Shown here: positions 7,900 to 16,682 of the stretch, in pieces
Position numbering within the stretch: position 1 is the first letter of the stretch
How the letters are laid out: every line of letters begins with the position of its first letter
Program-made: the position numbers and the translations under genes
Notes under the pieces: model-generated
What the model saw: the letters and a program-made list of their open reading frames with translations, nothing else
Database searches by the model: none
What the model was told of the DNA's origin: nothing
DNA from: Streptomyces smaragdinus
GTDB lineage: Bacteria; Actinomycetota; Actinomycetes; Streptomycetales; Streptomycetaceae
NCBI RefSeq assembly: GCF_009604385.1
Contig: NZ_WEGJ01000007.1
Coordinates: 124,001-188,000, forward strand
Reading direction: 5' to 3'
DNA: 64,000 nt

Positions 7900-9105
7900 A
7901 TGGGCAGACTGGCGCAGACCGAGGGTCTGACCGACATCCAGCGGGAGATCGTCTCGACGGTCCGCGGATTCGTCGACAAAGAGATCATCCCGGTGGCCAC
8001 GGAGCTGGAGCACCGTGACGAATATCCCACCGAGATCGTGGAGGGCCTGAAGGAGCTCGGCGTCTTCGGGCTGATGATCCCGGAGGAGTACGGCGGGCTC
8101 GGTGAGTCCCTTCTCACATACGCGCTGTGCGTGGAGGAAATAGCGCGCGGCTGGATGAGTGTGTCGGGAATCATCAACACGCACTTCATCGTGGCGTACA
8201 TGCTCAAGCAGCACGGCACACAGGAGCAGAAGGACCACTTCCTGCCGCGGATGGCGGCCGGTGAGGTGCGTGGCGCGTTTTCGATGTCCGAGCCGGGGCT
8301 GGGCTCGGATGTGTCGGCCATCACGTCCAAGGGTGTGCGCGACGGGGACGACTTTTTGCTCACGGGCCAGAAGATGTGGCTCACGAACGGTGGCACGTCC
8401 ACGCTGGTCGCGGTGCTGTGCCGGACCGACGAGGGGCATCCCGAGGGCACGGCGCCGCACAAGTCGATGACGACGTTCCTGGTGGAGAAGGAGCCCGGAT
8501 TCGGCGAGGTGCGGCCGGGGCTGACCATTCCCGGGAAGATCGACAAGATGGGCTACAAGGGGGTCGACACCACCGAGCTCATCATGGACGGACTGCGCAT
8601 TCCGGGTGATCGGGTACTCGGCGGCACCACCGGCCGAGGTTTTTACCAAATGATGGACGGCGTCGAGGTCGGCCGGGTCAATGTCGCCGCCCGTGGCTGC
8701 GGGGTGGCCCAGCGTGCCTTCGAGCTGGGCGTGGACTACGCCCAGCAGCGGCATACCTTCGGCAAGCCGATCGCGCACCACCAGGCGATTCAGTTCAAGC
8801 TTGCGGAGATGGCTACCAAAGTCGAGGCTGCCCATGCCATGATGGTCCGAGCAGCACGCAAAAAGGACACCGGGGAACGTAACGACCTCGAAGCAGGGAT
8901 GGCGAAATATCTCGCCTCCGAATACTGCAAGGAGGTGGTGGAAGACGCGTTCCGCATCCACGGTGGCTACGGCTTCTCCAAGGAGTACGAGATCGAGCGT
9001 CTGTACCGTGAGGCGCCGATGCTTCTCATCGGGGAAGGTACCGCCGAGATCCAGAAAATGATCATTGGCCGCCGGCTACTCGAGGAGTACAGAAGTCAGG
9101 GGTAG
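7900..9105 (+). CDS. mcd: Acyl-CoA dehydrogenase, probable methylsuccinyl-CoA dehydrogenase
   Basis: A 401-residue flavin acyl-CoA dehydrogenase with the three-domain layout: helical N domain, central beta domain with MSEPGLGSDVSA and FLTGQKMWLTNGG-like flavin contacts, and C domain ending with FRIHGGYGFSKEYEIERLYR and the catalytic-base motif IGEGTAEIQ (Glu near residue 377). In this operon it should oxidise (2S)-methylsuccinyl-CoA to mesaconyl-CoA, linking ecm to mch. It lacks the long N-terminal extension of proteobacterial Mcd. The gene follows mch by three bases and is the last of the operon before a stem-loop. Confidence 0.87.
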   Translation: MGRLAQTEGLTDIQREIVSTVRGFVDKEIIPVATELEHRDEYPTEIVEGLKELGVFGLMIPEEYGGLGESLLTYALCVEEIARGWMSVSGIINTHFIVAYMLKQHGTQEQKDHFLPRMAAGEVRGAFSMSEPGLGSDVSAITSKGVRDGDDFLLTGQKMWLTNGGTSTLVAVLCRTDEGHPEGTAPHKSMTTFLVEKEPGFGEVRPGLTIPGKIDKMGYKGVDTTELIMDGLRIPGDRVLGGTTGRGFYQMMDGVEVGRVNVAARGCGVAQRAFELGVDYAQQRHTFGKPIAHHQAIQFKLAEMATKVEAAHAMMVRAARKKDTGERNDLEAGMAKYLASEYCKEVVEDAFRIHGGYGFSKEYEIERLYREAPMLLIGEGTAEIQKMIIGRRLLEEYRSQG

Positions 9106-9128
9106 TGTCGTTTTTGTGGGGAGAAGCC

Positions 9129-9164
9129 GGGAACACGACGGCGGTTCTTAGCCGTTGTGTTCCC
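9129..9164 (+). terminator. Stem-loop terminator after the ethylmalonyl-CoA operon
   Basis: Arms GGGAACACGACGGC (9129-9142) and GCCGTTGTGTTCCC (9151-9164) pair over 14 bases with a single G-T pair and an 8-base loop, 23 bases after the mcd stop. There is no long T run, as usual in Streptomyces. Confidence 0.75.
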
Positions 9165-9271
9165 ACCGCCGGTCCCCGCGAGCTTGCCGAGGTGCCCGTC
9201 ACAACCGGTAACATCCCGGAAAGCCGCCGTCCCCCCTGTCTACGCGGCACCCTCCGCTACGAAGGTCATCC

Positions 9272-9919
9272 ATGCCCCACAGCAACTCCGAAGAGCCGCG
9301 TCGCAAGGTCCGCCTGGCCCGCGGTGCGTCGCCGTGGCTCCTCCCGACCTTGGCCACCGCAGCAGTCAGCCTCGCCCGCTCCCGGCGCTCCGGGAAGTGG
9401 GCCGTGGCCGCTGTGCCCACCACCGCGCTCGCGGCGGGCATGCTGTGGTTCTTCCGCGACCCCGACCGTGAGATCGCCGACGGCAGGGTGATCTCGCCCG
9501 CCGACGGCGTGGTGCAGAGCATCATGCCGTGGAAGGACGGACGCACCCGCGTCGCGATCTTCATGAGCCCGCTCAACGTCCACGTCAACCGCGCGCCCCT
9601 GGCGGGCACCGTCACGTCGGTGGAGCACATCCCCGGCGGGTTCGTGCCCGCGTTCAACAAGGAGAGCGAGAACAACGAGCGGGTCGTCTGGCACCTTGAC
9701 ACGGAGCTCGGCGACGTGGAGATGATCCAGATCGCCGGCGCGGTCGCGCGCCGGATCGTGCCCTACGTGCCGGCCGGCACGAAGGTGGAGCAGGGTGACC
9801 GGATCGGCCTCATCCGCTTCGGCTCGCGCGTCGACGTCTACCTCCCGGAGGGCGTCGAGGCCGGGGTCGAGGTCGGCCAGGCCACTGTCGCGGGGGTGAC
9901 TCGCCTTGACCGTGATTGA
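9272..9919 (+). CDS. psd: Phosphatidylserine decarboxylase proenzyme (short type)
   Basis: A 215-residue member of the short, archaeal-type phosphatidylserine decarboxylase family. It makes phosphatidylethanolamine at the membrane after self-cleavage to a pyruvoyl enzyme. Visible marks are WFFRDPDREI near residue 58, SPADGVVQ, the SPLNVHVNRAP stretch, and the cleavage site RFGSRVDVYLP with Ser185 as the future pyruvoyl group. Two hydrophobic stretches near the N terminus suit membrane association. The end overlaps the start of pssA, which supplies its substrate. Confidence 0.94.
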   Translation: MPHSNSEEPRRKVRLARGASPWLLPTLATAAVSLARSRRSGKWAVAAVPTTALAAGMLWFFRDPDREIADGRVISPADGVVQSIMPWKDGRTRVAIFMSPLNVHVNRAPLAGTVTSVEHIPGGFVPAFNKESENNERVVWHLDTELGDVEMIQIAGAVARRIVPYVPAGTKVEQGDRIGLIRFGSRVDVYLPEGVEAGVEVGQATVAGVTRLDRD

Positions 9920-10757
9920 TCCCGACAAGACGACCTGGGTCGACGACGCCGTGGACGACGCCACGAAGGACATGCCGCTGTCCACGCGGCTGTCCATCGC
10001 GGACGCCCTGACGCTGTCGAACGCCACGTGCGGCTTCCTCGCCGTGTACTACACGACCACTGGTGTGCTGATGCCGCACCTGATGGGGACCGACGGTGAC
10101 GGGGGCATCGCCCGGCACTCGGCCGCCACGGCCGTGATGCTGATGCTGCTCGCGTCCGTCTTCGACCTCTTCGACGGGCTGGTCGCGCGCAAGTTCCGGT
10201 CCTCCGCGATGGGGGCGGAGCTGGACAACCTGTCGGACCTGGTCAGCTTCGGGCTGGCGCCGGCGTACTTCGTGCTCGTGTACGGCATCGTGGCCGTGGA
10301 CGCACATGAGCGGGTGTCGACGGTGGCGGCCGTCGTGGTGCTGCTGGCCGTCGTGCTCCGGCTGGCGCGGTTCTCGTGCGTGACGGTACGGGACGGGGTG
10401 TTCCAGGGGATGCCGTCGCCGTTCGGCGCGCTGACCGTCGTGTCGATCGTGCTGCTCGAGCTGCCGTTCGTGCCGACGCTGCTCGCGATCGTGGGGGTGG
10501 CCTGGCTGATGGTGAGCCGGGTCGAGTACCCGAAGCCCCGGGGGCGGCTGGCCGCGGCCACGCTGCTGTGGATCCTGATCAGCATGGGGTGCCTGACCGC
10601 GTGGGCCTTCGACGCGCCCGGTGCCTCGGCGCTGCTGCAGACCGGGTGCGCGCTTCAGGTGGTCACCGCGGCGACGATCCCGCTGTTCGCCACGGCGCGG
10701 CGGGTGAACACGATCCGCGACAACCGCCGTGAGGCCAGGGCTGCCGCCCAGGGGTGA
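9906..10757 (+). CDS. pssA: CDP-diacylglycerol--serine O-phosphatidyltransferase
   Basis: A 283-residue integral membrane CDP-alcohol phosphatidyltransferase. The family signature D-x2-D-G-x2-A-R-x8-G-x3-D-x3-D is complete in DLFDGLVARKF...GAELDNLSD (residues about 80-105). Several hydrophobic helices follow. It condenses CDP-diacylglycerol with serine; the product feeds Psd. The listed start is TTG 9906, which overlaps psd by 14 bases; GTG 9912 is an equally possible start two codons later. Psd and PssA are clearly co-expressed. Confidence 0.93.
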   Translation: MTVIDPDKTTWVDDAVDDATKDMPLSTRLSIADALTLSNATCGFLAVYYTTTGVLMPHLMGTDGDGGIARHSAATAVMLMLLASVFDLFDGLVARKFRSSAMGAELDNLSDLVSFGLAPAYFVLVYGIVAVDAHERVSTVAAVVVLLAVVLRLARFSCVTVRDGVFQGMPSPFGALTVVSIVLLELPFVPTLLAIVGVAWLMVSRVEYPKPRGRLAAATLLWILISMGCLTAWAFDAPGASALLQTGCALQVVTAATIPLFATARRVNTIRDNRREARAAAQG

Positions 10758-10776
10758 TCGGTTCTCTTGCGTCTGA

Positions 10777-10806
10777 GGGGCTCGGGGTTCTTCCCCGGGC
10801 CCCTTT
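10777..10806 (+). terminator. Stem-loop terminator after pssA
   Basis: GGGGCTCGGGG (10777-10787) pairs with CCCCGGGCCCC (10793-10803) with one mismatch and a 5-base loop, followed by TTT. Confidence 0.8.
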
Positions 10807-10886
10807 GCCGTGCCCTCGCGGGGGGGAAGACAGTGATGTCGGATTCCCGCTAGCCGAGGGCCCCGGGCTCAGGAGAGGCTAGGGGC

Positions 10887-12365
10887 ATGTACAGGGACCG
10901 GGAACGCTGCATACGGGCCGTCCAGGCGAAGGACCAACGCTTCGACGGGTGGTTCTTCACCGCGGTGAGGACCACCGGCATCTACTGCCGCCCCAGCTGC
11001 CCCGCCGTCCCCCCGAAGCCCGCGAACATGGTCTTCCACCCCAGCGCCGCCGCCGCGCAGGCCGCCGGCTTCCGGGCCTGCAAGCGCTGCCGGCCCGACA
11101 CCAGCCCGGGCTCCCCCGAGTGGAACGTCCGCGCCGACGCCGTCGCCCGCGCCATGCGTCTGATCGCCGAGGGCGTCGTCGACCGCGAGGGCGTCACCGG
11201 CCTCGCGACCAGGCTCGGCTACAGCACCCGCCAGATCGAGCGCCAGCTCAACGAGGAGCTCGGCGCCGGTCCCCTGGCCCTGGCCAGGGCCCAGCGGGCG
11301 CAGACGGCGCGCGTCCTCATCGAGACCTCCGGGCTGCCGATGAGCGACATCGCGTACGGCGCCGGCTTCTCCTCCATCCGGACGTTCAACGACACCGTCC
11401 AGGAGGTCTTCGCCCTCTCCCCCACCGAGCTCCGCCGCCGCGCCGCCCGCGCCGCGAAGCCCCCGGCCGTCCCCGGTGTGATCGGCCTGCGGCTGCCCTT
11501 CCGCCGCCCCCTGACGCCCGACAATCTCTTCGGCCACCTCGTGGCCACCGCCGTCCCCGGCGTCGAGGAATGGCGCGACGGCTCGTACCGCCGCACGCTG
11601 CGCCTCCCGTACGGCCACGGCGTCGTGAGCCTGACGCCCGCCCCCGACCACATCGGCTGCCGCCTGGCCCTCACCGACCAGCGGGACCTCCAGGTCGCCA
11701 TCGCCCGCTGCCGGCGGATGCTGGACCTTGACGCGGACCCGGTGGCCGTGGACGAGCAGCTGAGCCGCGACCCGCAGCTCGCGGAGCTCGTGGCCAAGGC
11801 CCCGGGGCGCCGTGTGCCGCGGACGGTGGACGGCGCGGAGTTCGCCGTACGGGCGGTGCTCGGGCAGCAGGTGTCGACGGCCGCGGCGCGCACGCACGCG
11901 GGGCGGCTCGTCAAGGCGTACGGGACACCCGTCGAGGATCCCTTCGGCGGTGGCCTGACGCACCTCTTCCCCGCCATGGAGACCCTCGCCGGCCTCGACC
12001 CGGAGACCCTCGCCATGCCGCGGTCCCGCCGTACGACCCTCACCACCCTCGTCGCCGCCCTGGCCTCCGGCGAGGTGGACCTGGGCGGCGGCAGCGACTG
12101 GGCGCGGGCCCGGGAGCGGCTGGCCGCGCTGCCGGGGATAGGGCCGTGGACGGTCGAGGTCATCGCGATGCGCGGGCTCGGCGACCCGGACGCGTTCCTC
12201 CCCACCGACCTCGGGATCCGCAAGGCCGCCCAGGCTCTCGGGCTGCCGTCCGCGCCCGCCGCGCTGACCCGTCACGCGGCGGCCTGGCAGCCGTGGCGGG
12301 CGTACGCGGTCCAGTACCTCTGGGCCACCGACGACCATCCGATCAACCTCATGCCCCAGGAGTGA
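10887..12365 (+). CDS. alkA: AdaA-AlkA fusion: methyl-sensing activator and DNA-3-methyladenine glycosylase
   Basis: A 492-residue bifunctional protein. Residues 1-75 form an Ada metal-binding domain with the zinc/methyl-acceptor cysteines Cys34, Cys38, Cys65 and Cys68 (GIYCRPSCP, FRACKRCRPD). Residues about 85-190 are an AraC-type DNA-binding domain (GYSTRQIERQLNEELG). Residues about 200-492 are an AlkA-type HhH-GPD glycosylase with LPGIGPWTVEVIAMRGLGD and catalytic Asp441 in PTDLG. It should sense methylphosphotriesters, activate alkylation repair and excise alkylated purines. The separate ogt gene seven bases downstream supplies the O6-methylguanine activity that is absent here. Confidence 0.94.
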   Translation: MYRDRERCIRAVQAKDQRFDGWFFTAVRTTGIYCRPSCPAVPPKPANMVFHPSAAAAQAAGFRACKRCRPDTSPGSPEWNVRADAVARAMRLIAEGVVDREGVTGLATRLGYSTRQIERQLNEELGAGPLALARAQRAQTARVLIETSGLPMSDIAYGAGFSSIRTFNDTVQEVFALSPTELRRRAARAAKPPAVPGVIGLRLPFRRPLTPDNLFGHLVATAVPGVEEWRDGSYRRTLRLPYGHGVVSLTPAPDHIGCRLALTDQRDLQVAIARCRRMLDLDADPVAVDEQLSRDPQLAELVAKAPGRRVPRTVDGAEFAVRAVLGQQVSTAAARTHAGRLVKAYGTPVEDPFGGGLTHLFPAMETLAGLDPETLAMPRSRRTTLTTLVAALASGEVDLGGGSDWARARERLAALPGIGPWTVEVIAMRGLGDPDAFLPTDLGIRKAAQALGLPSAPAALTRHAAAWQPWRAYAVQYLWATDDHPINLMPQE

Positions 12366-12371
12366 CACCAG

Positions 12372-12884
12372 ATGCGTACGCACACCGTCGTCGACAGCCC
12401 CGTCGGCCCGCTCACGCTGGTCGCGGACGACGACCATCTCACCGGCCTCTACATGACGGGCCAGCGCCACCGCCCCGCGGAGGAGACCTTCGGCGTCCGG
12501 GGCGATCCGGCCGACGAGCCGTTCGCCTCGGCCGCCGCCCAGCTCACGGCGTACTTCGCCGGCGAGCGCACCACGTTCGACCTGCCGCTGCGGCTCGCGG
12601 GCACGGAGTTCCAGCAGCGGGTTTGGGAGCAGCTCCGCGCCATCCCGTACGGCGAGACCATCTCGTACGGTGAACTCGCCGAGCGCGTCGGCAACCCCGC
12701 CGCGTCCCGCGCGGTGGGCCTGGCCAACGGCAAGAACCCGGTGGGGATCATCGTCCCGTGCCACCGCGTCGTCGGCGCCAACGGCAGCATGACGGGCTAC
12801 GGCGGCGGCCTGGAGCGCAAGCGGTATCTGCTGGGCTTCGAGTCCACGGGGAAGGCGCAGGAGGACGCCGGCGCCCTGTTCTGA
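12372..12884 (+). CDS. ogt: Methylated-DNA--[protein]-cysteine S-methyltransferase
   Basis: A 170-residue suicide methyltransferase that removes methyl groups from O6-methylguanine. The active-site motif is IIVPCHRVVG with acceptor Cys130; the HTH region lies in GETISYGELAERVGNPAASR. It starts six bases after adaA-alkA and is surely co-transcribed with it, forming a compact adaptive-response unit. Confidence 0.95.
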   Translation: MRTHTVVDSPVGPLTLVADDDHLTGLYMTGQRHRPAEETFGVRGDPADEPFASAAAQLTAYFAGERTTFDLPLRLAGTEFQQRVWEQLRAIPYGETISYGELAERVGNPAASRAVGLANGKNPVGIIVPCHRVVGANGSMTGYGGGLERKRYLLGFESTGKAQEDAGALF

Positions 12885-12889
12885 CCGGA

Positions 12890-12932
12890 TCCTCCGGCCT
12901 TCCCCTCGCGTCAGGAGGGAGAGACCGGAGGA
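12890..12932. terminator. Bidirectional stem-loop between ogt and haloperoxidase genes
   Basis: TCCTCCGG (12890-12897) pairs with CCGGAGGA (12925-12932); inner CT-rich and GA-rich segments extend the stem with mismatches. It lies in the 55-base gap between two convergent genes. Confidence 0.55.
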
Positions 12933-12939
12933 CGCGCCG

Positions 12940-14220
12940 TCAGCGGCGGCGGACGAACGCGCGGTCCAGGACGTCGCGCGCGACCTCCCGGCCGAGTATG
13001 TCGCCCTCCTCGACGGCGGAGCGGTAGTGCACGCCCGCCCAGATCCTGGCCCCCTGCACCTCCCGCGCCGCCGCCGCGAGGCTGTCGAAGTGCCGCGTCG
13101 TACCGGAGTCTGCGCTGGCGGCGCCGAACGACACGTCGTCACGCCCGAAGAACACCCGCAGCGCCGCCATCGTCGCCGTCGTGAAGCACGCGTGCCCCGA
13201 CGGGTACTCCGGCGACGGCGCCGTGCCCCGCAGCGGGGTCCAGCCCTCCTCGGGGCCGGTGGCCGGATTGCCGTCGGTGCCGGCCAGCGGGATCGCCGTC
13301 ACCGGGCGCCAGAGGCTGTAGCGCAGTTTGGCGGCGTAGCACGGGATCAGCGCGTCGATCGCCGTCACGTAGACCATCGCGAGCATCCGGGCGGTCTGCA
13401 GGGCGCCGAGCCCGTGCGTGGTGGCCAGTTGGCGGCCGATGGCCCATTCGACCTGGCGCGGGTCGTCCCACCAGATCGCCGCCTCCTTCTGGTCCTGCGT
13501 GCGTACGGTGCTGCCGGCCGAGCCGACGGCCTTCACCTCGTTGAGGTCGCGGGCCCAGGCGGCGCTGGTCAGGGCCGGCGGCGGCTTGACGGGGTAGTCG
13601 CCCGCGTCGCGGATGACGAACGGCTTGAGGAAGGGGGTCCAGGCGCCGACGCCGATGTAGCCGGGCGGGGTGGGGCGCCAGTCGCCGGGCTCGGCGCCGA
13701 CGGGCCAGGGCGCGGCGGGGTCGAAGCCGTCGTCGCGGCGGCTGTCGATCATGGCGGCGGCCGCGGCCTCCCCGACGGCGACACCGCCCCGTTCGGCGCG
13801 GCCGTCGGGGACCGCGGCGAGCGCCTCGTCGTATTGCGCGTCCAGGGACTCCTCCTGGGCGGGGAACATCCACAGGAGTACGTCGTGCGCGGCCGCGGCG
13901 ACGGCGGCGGGCGTCGAGTCGCCGCGCCGGCTGCGGGGCGCGGTCACGAGCGGCTCGTACGGGCTGCCGGCGATCGCGTTGACCGCGTCGTACACGGCTC
14001 CCTGCACGACCGCGAAGCTGCGGGCGGCCGTGGTCGGCGGCTGGCGGGCGTTCTCGTAGATGGCCGTCTGGGCATGGACGTTCCAGGCGATGACGGCGTC
14101 GGACGGCTCGGTCCGCGCCTCGGCGGTGGTCGCGGCCGCCAGCGGTACGGTCACGGCGAGCGCGGTCACGACCGCCGTTGTGCGTAAGCTGCGCAAGGGT
14201 CCAGCGGTGGAACGGTTCAT
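12940..14220 (-). CDS. Secreted vanadium-dependent haloperoxidase / PAP2-type phosphatase
   Basis: A 426-residue protein with a cleavable Sec signal peptide (hydrophobic segment ending PLAAATTAEA). The three-part vanadate/phosphate-binding signature is present: K-L-R-Y-S-L-W-R-P near residue 305, PSGH with His343, and a final R-I-W-A-G-V-H with His398 followed by an acidic residue. This superfamily includes vanadium chloro/bromoperoxidases and acid phosphatases that share one active site. The long N-terminal part and the GYIGVGAW-like region favour the haloperoxidase-like clade, as in many Streptomyces. Halide oxidation versus phosphatase activity cannot be decided from sequence alone. Confidence 0.82.
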   Translation of the reverse strand: MNRSTAGPLRSLRTTAVVTALAVTVPLAAATTAEARTEPSDAVIAWNVHAQTAIYENARQPPTTAARSFAVVQGAVYDAVNAIAGSPYEPLVTAPRSRRGDSTPAAVAAAAHDVLLWMFPAQEESLDAQYDEALAAVPDGRAERGGVAVGEAAAAAMIDSRRDDGFDPAAPWPVGAEPGDWRPTPPGYIGVGAWTPFLKPFVIRDAGDYPVKPPPALTSAAWARDLNEVKAVGSAGSTVRTQDQKEAAIWWDDPRQVEWAIGRQLATTHGLGALQTARMLAMVYVTAIDALIPCYAAKLRYSLWRPVTAIPLAGTDGNPATGPEEGWTPLRGTAPSPEYPSGHACFTTATMAALRVFFGRDDVSFGAASADSGTTRHFDSLAAAAREVQGARIWAGVHYRSAVEEGDILGREVARDVLDRAFVRRR

Positions 14221-14311
14221 CGGTCAACCCCCATGCGTTCGTCGATGCCGGATTCGTCCGAGCGTATCGGGCACCTCTGACAGCGCGGCAGAGCGCCGGG
14301 TACGGATCCGG

Positions 14312-15097
14312 TCACGCCCGGTCACCGGCCGCCACCTCCGTGACGAGGTCGCGGGCCGTGCGCCGCGAGCCCGTGGCCAGCGCGCGGGTGGCGCGGTCGG
14401 CGAAGTCCGCGGGTGCGCCGGGGAGGTCCGCGGCGGCGGTCAGGGCGCCCTTCTCGTTGAGGCACCAGCGGCCGGCGCGGGCGTGCAGGGCCTGGGTGAG
14501 CAGGCCGACGCAGCGGGCCAGGCAGAGATGGACGTACAGGGCGTCGTGCGGGGCCTTGGCGGCGATGTCGAGGCAGAAGCCCGCCTCCCACAGCGCGCCC
14601 TCGTACAGGGCCTTGCCGAGGGCCTGCGGGTACGCCGTGGTCTGCGCGCGCAGGTCCGTCAGCTCGTCCGACGGGTCGGCGAGCACCTGCCCCAGGGCGA
14701 CCTCGCCGGCGTACACGGGCGAGAAGAAGCCCAGCGGGTGGCCGGGCTGGACGCCGATCTCGTAGCGGCCCTCGCGGCAGTCCCGCCACACCGCGTGGAC
14801 GCGGTCGGTGTCGCGCAGGATCCAGTCGACGGCCTCCCCCTCGGGTGTGGTCAGCCAGGCGCCGCCGTCGACCCACGGGCCCCAGCCGCCGGGTCCGGCG
14901 ACCTCGACGGGCGCGCCGGTGAGGTCGGCGGCGAGGCGGCGCAGGGCGTCGGTGTCGAGGTCGCCGCGGTAGTAGACGCCGAGGTCCCAGTCGGAGTCGG
15001 GGCGGTGGGTGCCGCGGGCTCGGCTGCCGCCGAGGAGGACGGCCACCACGCCGTCGACGCGGGTGAGTTGGTCGGCGATCGCGTTGATGTCGGGCAT
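14312..15097 (-). CDS. Nucleotidyltransferase domain protein
   Basis: A 261-residue protein beginning at ATG 15097 (MPDINAIADQL). Residues about 20-45 hold the polymerase-beta-like nucleotidyltransferase core: LLGGSRARGTHRPDSDWDLG, with the G-S-R/G-x and D-x-D-x metal-binding pattern. The rest is a helical domain resembling those of kanamycin-type and MNT-type minimal nucleotidyltransferases. Possible roles include nucleotide transfer to a small molecule or protein. An in-frame extension upstream exists but runs into the BCCT gene. The substrate is unknown. Confidence 0.8.
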   Translation of the reverse strand: MPDINAIADQLTRVDGVVAVLLGGSRARGTHRPDSDWDLGVYYRGDLDTDALRRLAADLTGAPVEVAGPGGWGPWVDGGAWLTTPEGEAVDWILRDTDRVHAVWRDCREGRYEIGVQPGHPLGFFSPVYAGEVALGQVLADPSDELTDLRAQTTAYPQALGKALYEGALWEAGFCLDIAAKAPHDALYVHLCLARCVGLLTQALHARAGRWCLNEKGALTAAADLPGAPADFADRATRALATGSRRTARDLVTEVAAGDRA

Positions 15098-15108
15098 GGG
15101 CGGGGAGT

Positions 15109-16539
15109 CTAGGGCCTGTGATCGCGGAGGGACTTCAGGAGGGCCACGCACAGGGCGAGCAGGACGGCGGTGAGCGGTAGGGCAGTCAGGACCGTCGCCG
15201 TGCGCAGGGCGTCGGGGCCGTCGGCCGTCAGGAGGGTCGCCGCCGCGCCGATGATCAGGACGCCCCAGGTGATCGCCGCCCACGTCGGGGGGTCGCAGCC
15301 CGTCGCCCCGGCCCCGGCGCGGGCGGCGGCGACGAAGAGCACGAGCACCAGGATCATCGCCGGTACGGGAGTGACCGCGCCCAGCGGCAGCGCCTTGAGC
15401 AGGTCGAACAGCGACGCCCCCGTGTCGTCCGGCACCGGGCGCGTCAGCTCCGCGGTCCCCTGCTGGTCCATCCGGATCGCGCCGCCGCCCAGCACGCTGA
15501 ACCAGACGGCGGTGGCCGCGGCCGGCACCAGCAGCACGCCGGCCAGGAACGCGCGGACCGTACGGCCCCGGGAGATCCTGGCCAGGAAGACGCCGGCGAC
15601 GGGCGCCAGCGACAGCCACCACGCCCAGTGGAAGACCGTCCCTGTCCCCGCCCCCGTCGCGAGCGCGGGCAGTTCGGCGAGGTATCCGCCCGTCGACGTC
15701 AGAAGGGTGTCGAGGGCGTGGACGGTCGGCCCGAAGAGCCACACCCAGAGCACGAGCAGGACGGCGAGGACGGCGCTCGCCAGGGTCAGCCGCCGCAGCC
15801 CCCGGTGCCGGGCCGATACGGCGAAGGCGGCCGTCAGTACCGCGAACACGATCAGCCGCAGCCGGGTGCCCGGTACGAGGCCCGTCACGATGCCGGCACC
15901 CGCCGTCAGTTGCAGCGCCGCCAGGCCGAGGGCCGTCGCCGTACCGACGCCCGCCGCGGACACCGCGAGCGCGTCGGCGCCACGGCCCGCCCGGGCGCCG
16001 AGCAGCGGCGTGAGGGCGCCGCCGATCCCGCGTACGCCCGGGTACGCCAGGGCCAGCGCGGTGACGCCGTAGACCGCCCACGGATGCAGCGTCCAGTGCA
16101 GGAGCGCGTACTCCAGCGCCGTACGCGCGGCGTCGTCCGTCCGCGGGGCGGCACCGGAGCCGGGGGGCGGGACGGTGTAGTCGGCGAGGGGTTCACCGAC
16201 GCCGGCGAACAGCAGGCCGACGCCCATCCCCGCGCCGGCCAGCAGACCGAGCCACGCCACGGTGGTGAGCTCCGGCCGCTCGCCGGAGCCGCCCAGCCGC
16301 AGCCGCCCGTACCGGCTGAGGGCGACGACGACCAGCAGGACGAGGAAGACGTCGGCGACGGCGGCGTAGAGCCAGCCGAAGTTACGCAGCACCCAGCCGC
16401 CGGCGCCCCGGAGCGTGGCGGGGGCGGCGGCGCCCCAGACCGTGACGGCGAGCACGACCGCCACGGCGAACGCGAGCACCGCCCGGTCCGGCCGCGGTAA
16501 GTCGTCGGTCCTGGGCGGATCCCCCTCGACGGCACGCAT
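15109..16539 (-). CDS. BCCT family (betaine/choline/carnitine-type) transporter
   Basis: A 476-residue membrane protein with about twelve hydrophobic segments. The BCCT family is marked by GMGVGLLFAGVGEPL near residue 100, LLHWTLHPWAVYG near residue 150 and the conserved Trp-rich helix FHWAWWLSLAPVAGVFLARI near residue 300. These carriers import quaternary ammonium osmolytes with sodium or protons. It lacks the long osmosensing C-terminal tail found in osmoregulated members, ending soon after the last helix. It lies divergent to glycerate kinase and eleven bases upstream of the nucleotidyltransferase gene, which may be co-transcribed. Confidence 0.85.
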   Translation of the reverse strand: MRAVEGDPPRTDDLPRPDRAVLAFAVAVVLAVTVWGAAAPATLRGAGGWVLRNFGWLYAAVADVFLVLLVVVALSRYGRLRLGGSGERPELTTVAWLGLLAGAGMGVGLLFAGVGEPLADYTVPPPGSGAAPRTDDAARTALEYALLHWTLHPWAVYGVTALALAYPGVRGIGGALTPLLGARAGRGADALAVSAAGVGTATALGLAALQLTAGAGIVTGLVPGTRLRLIVFAVLTAAFAVSARHRGLRRLTLASAVLAVLLVLWVWLFGPTVHALDTLLTSTGGYLAELPALATGAGTGTVFHWAWWLSLAPVAGVFLARISRGRTVRAFLAGVLLVPAAATAVWFSVLGGGAIRMDQQGTAELTRPVPDDTGASLFDLLKALPLGAVTPVPAMILVLVLFVAAARAGAGATGCDPPTWAAITWGVLIIGAAATLLTADGPDALRTATVLTALPLTAVLLALCVALLKSLRDHRP

Positions 16540-16682
16540 GATCGCACTTTATGCGGGCCTTTGTTCCGCATGCCGCATTGACGGTTCCCCCGCGGGAAGC
16601 CCCGCGCGGTGATCCCTTCCGGCGCGTTTGCGGATATGGTCGCAGCGGCGCGACTGCCTGTTCGACCAGCAAGGGGTGCGAT

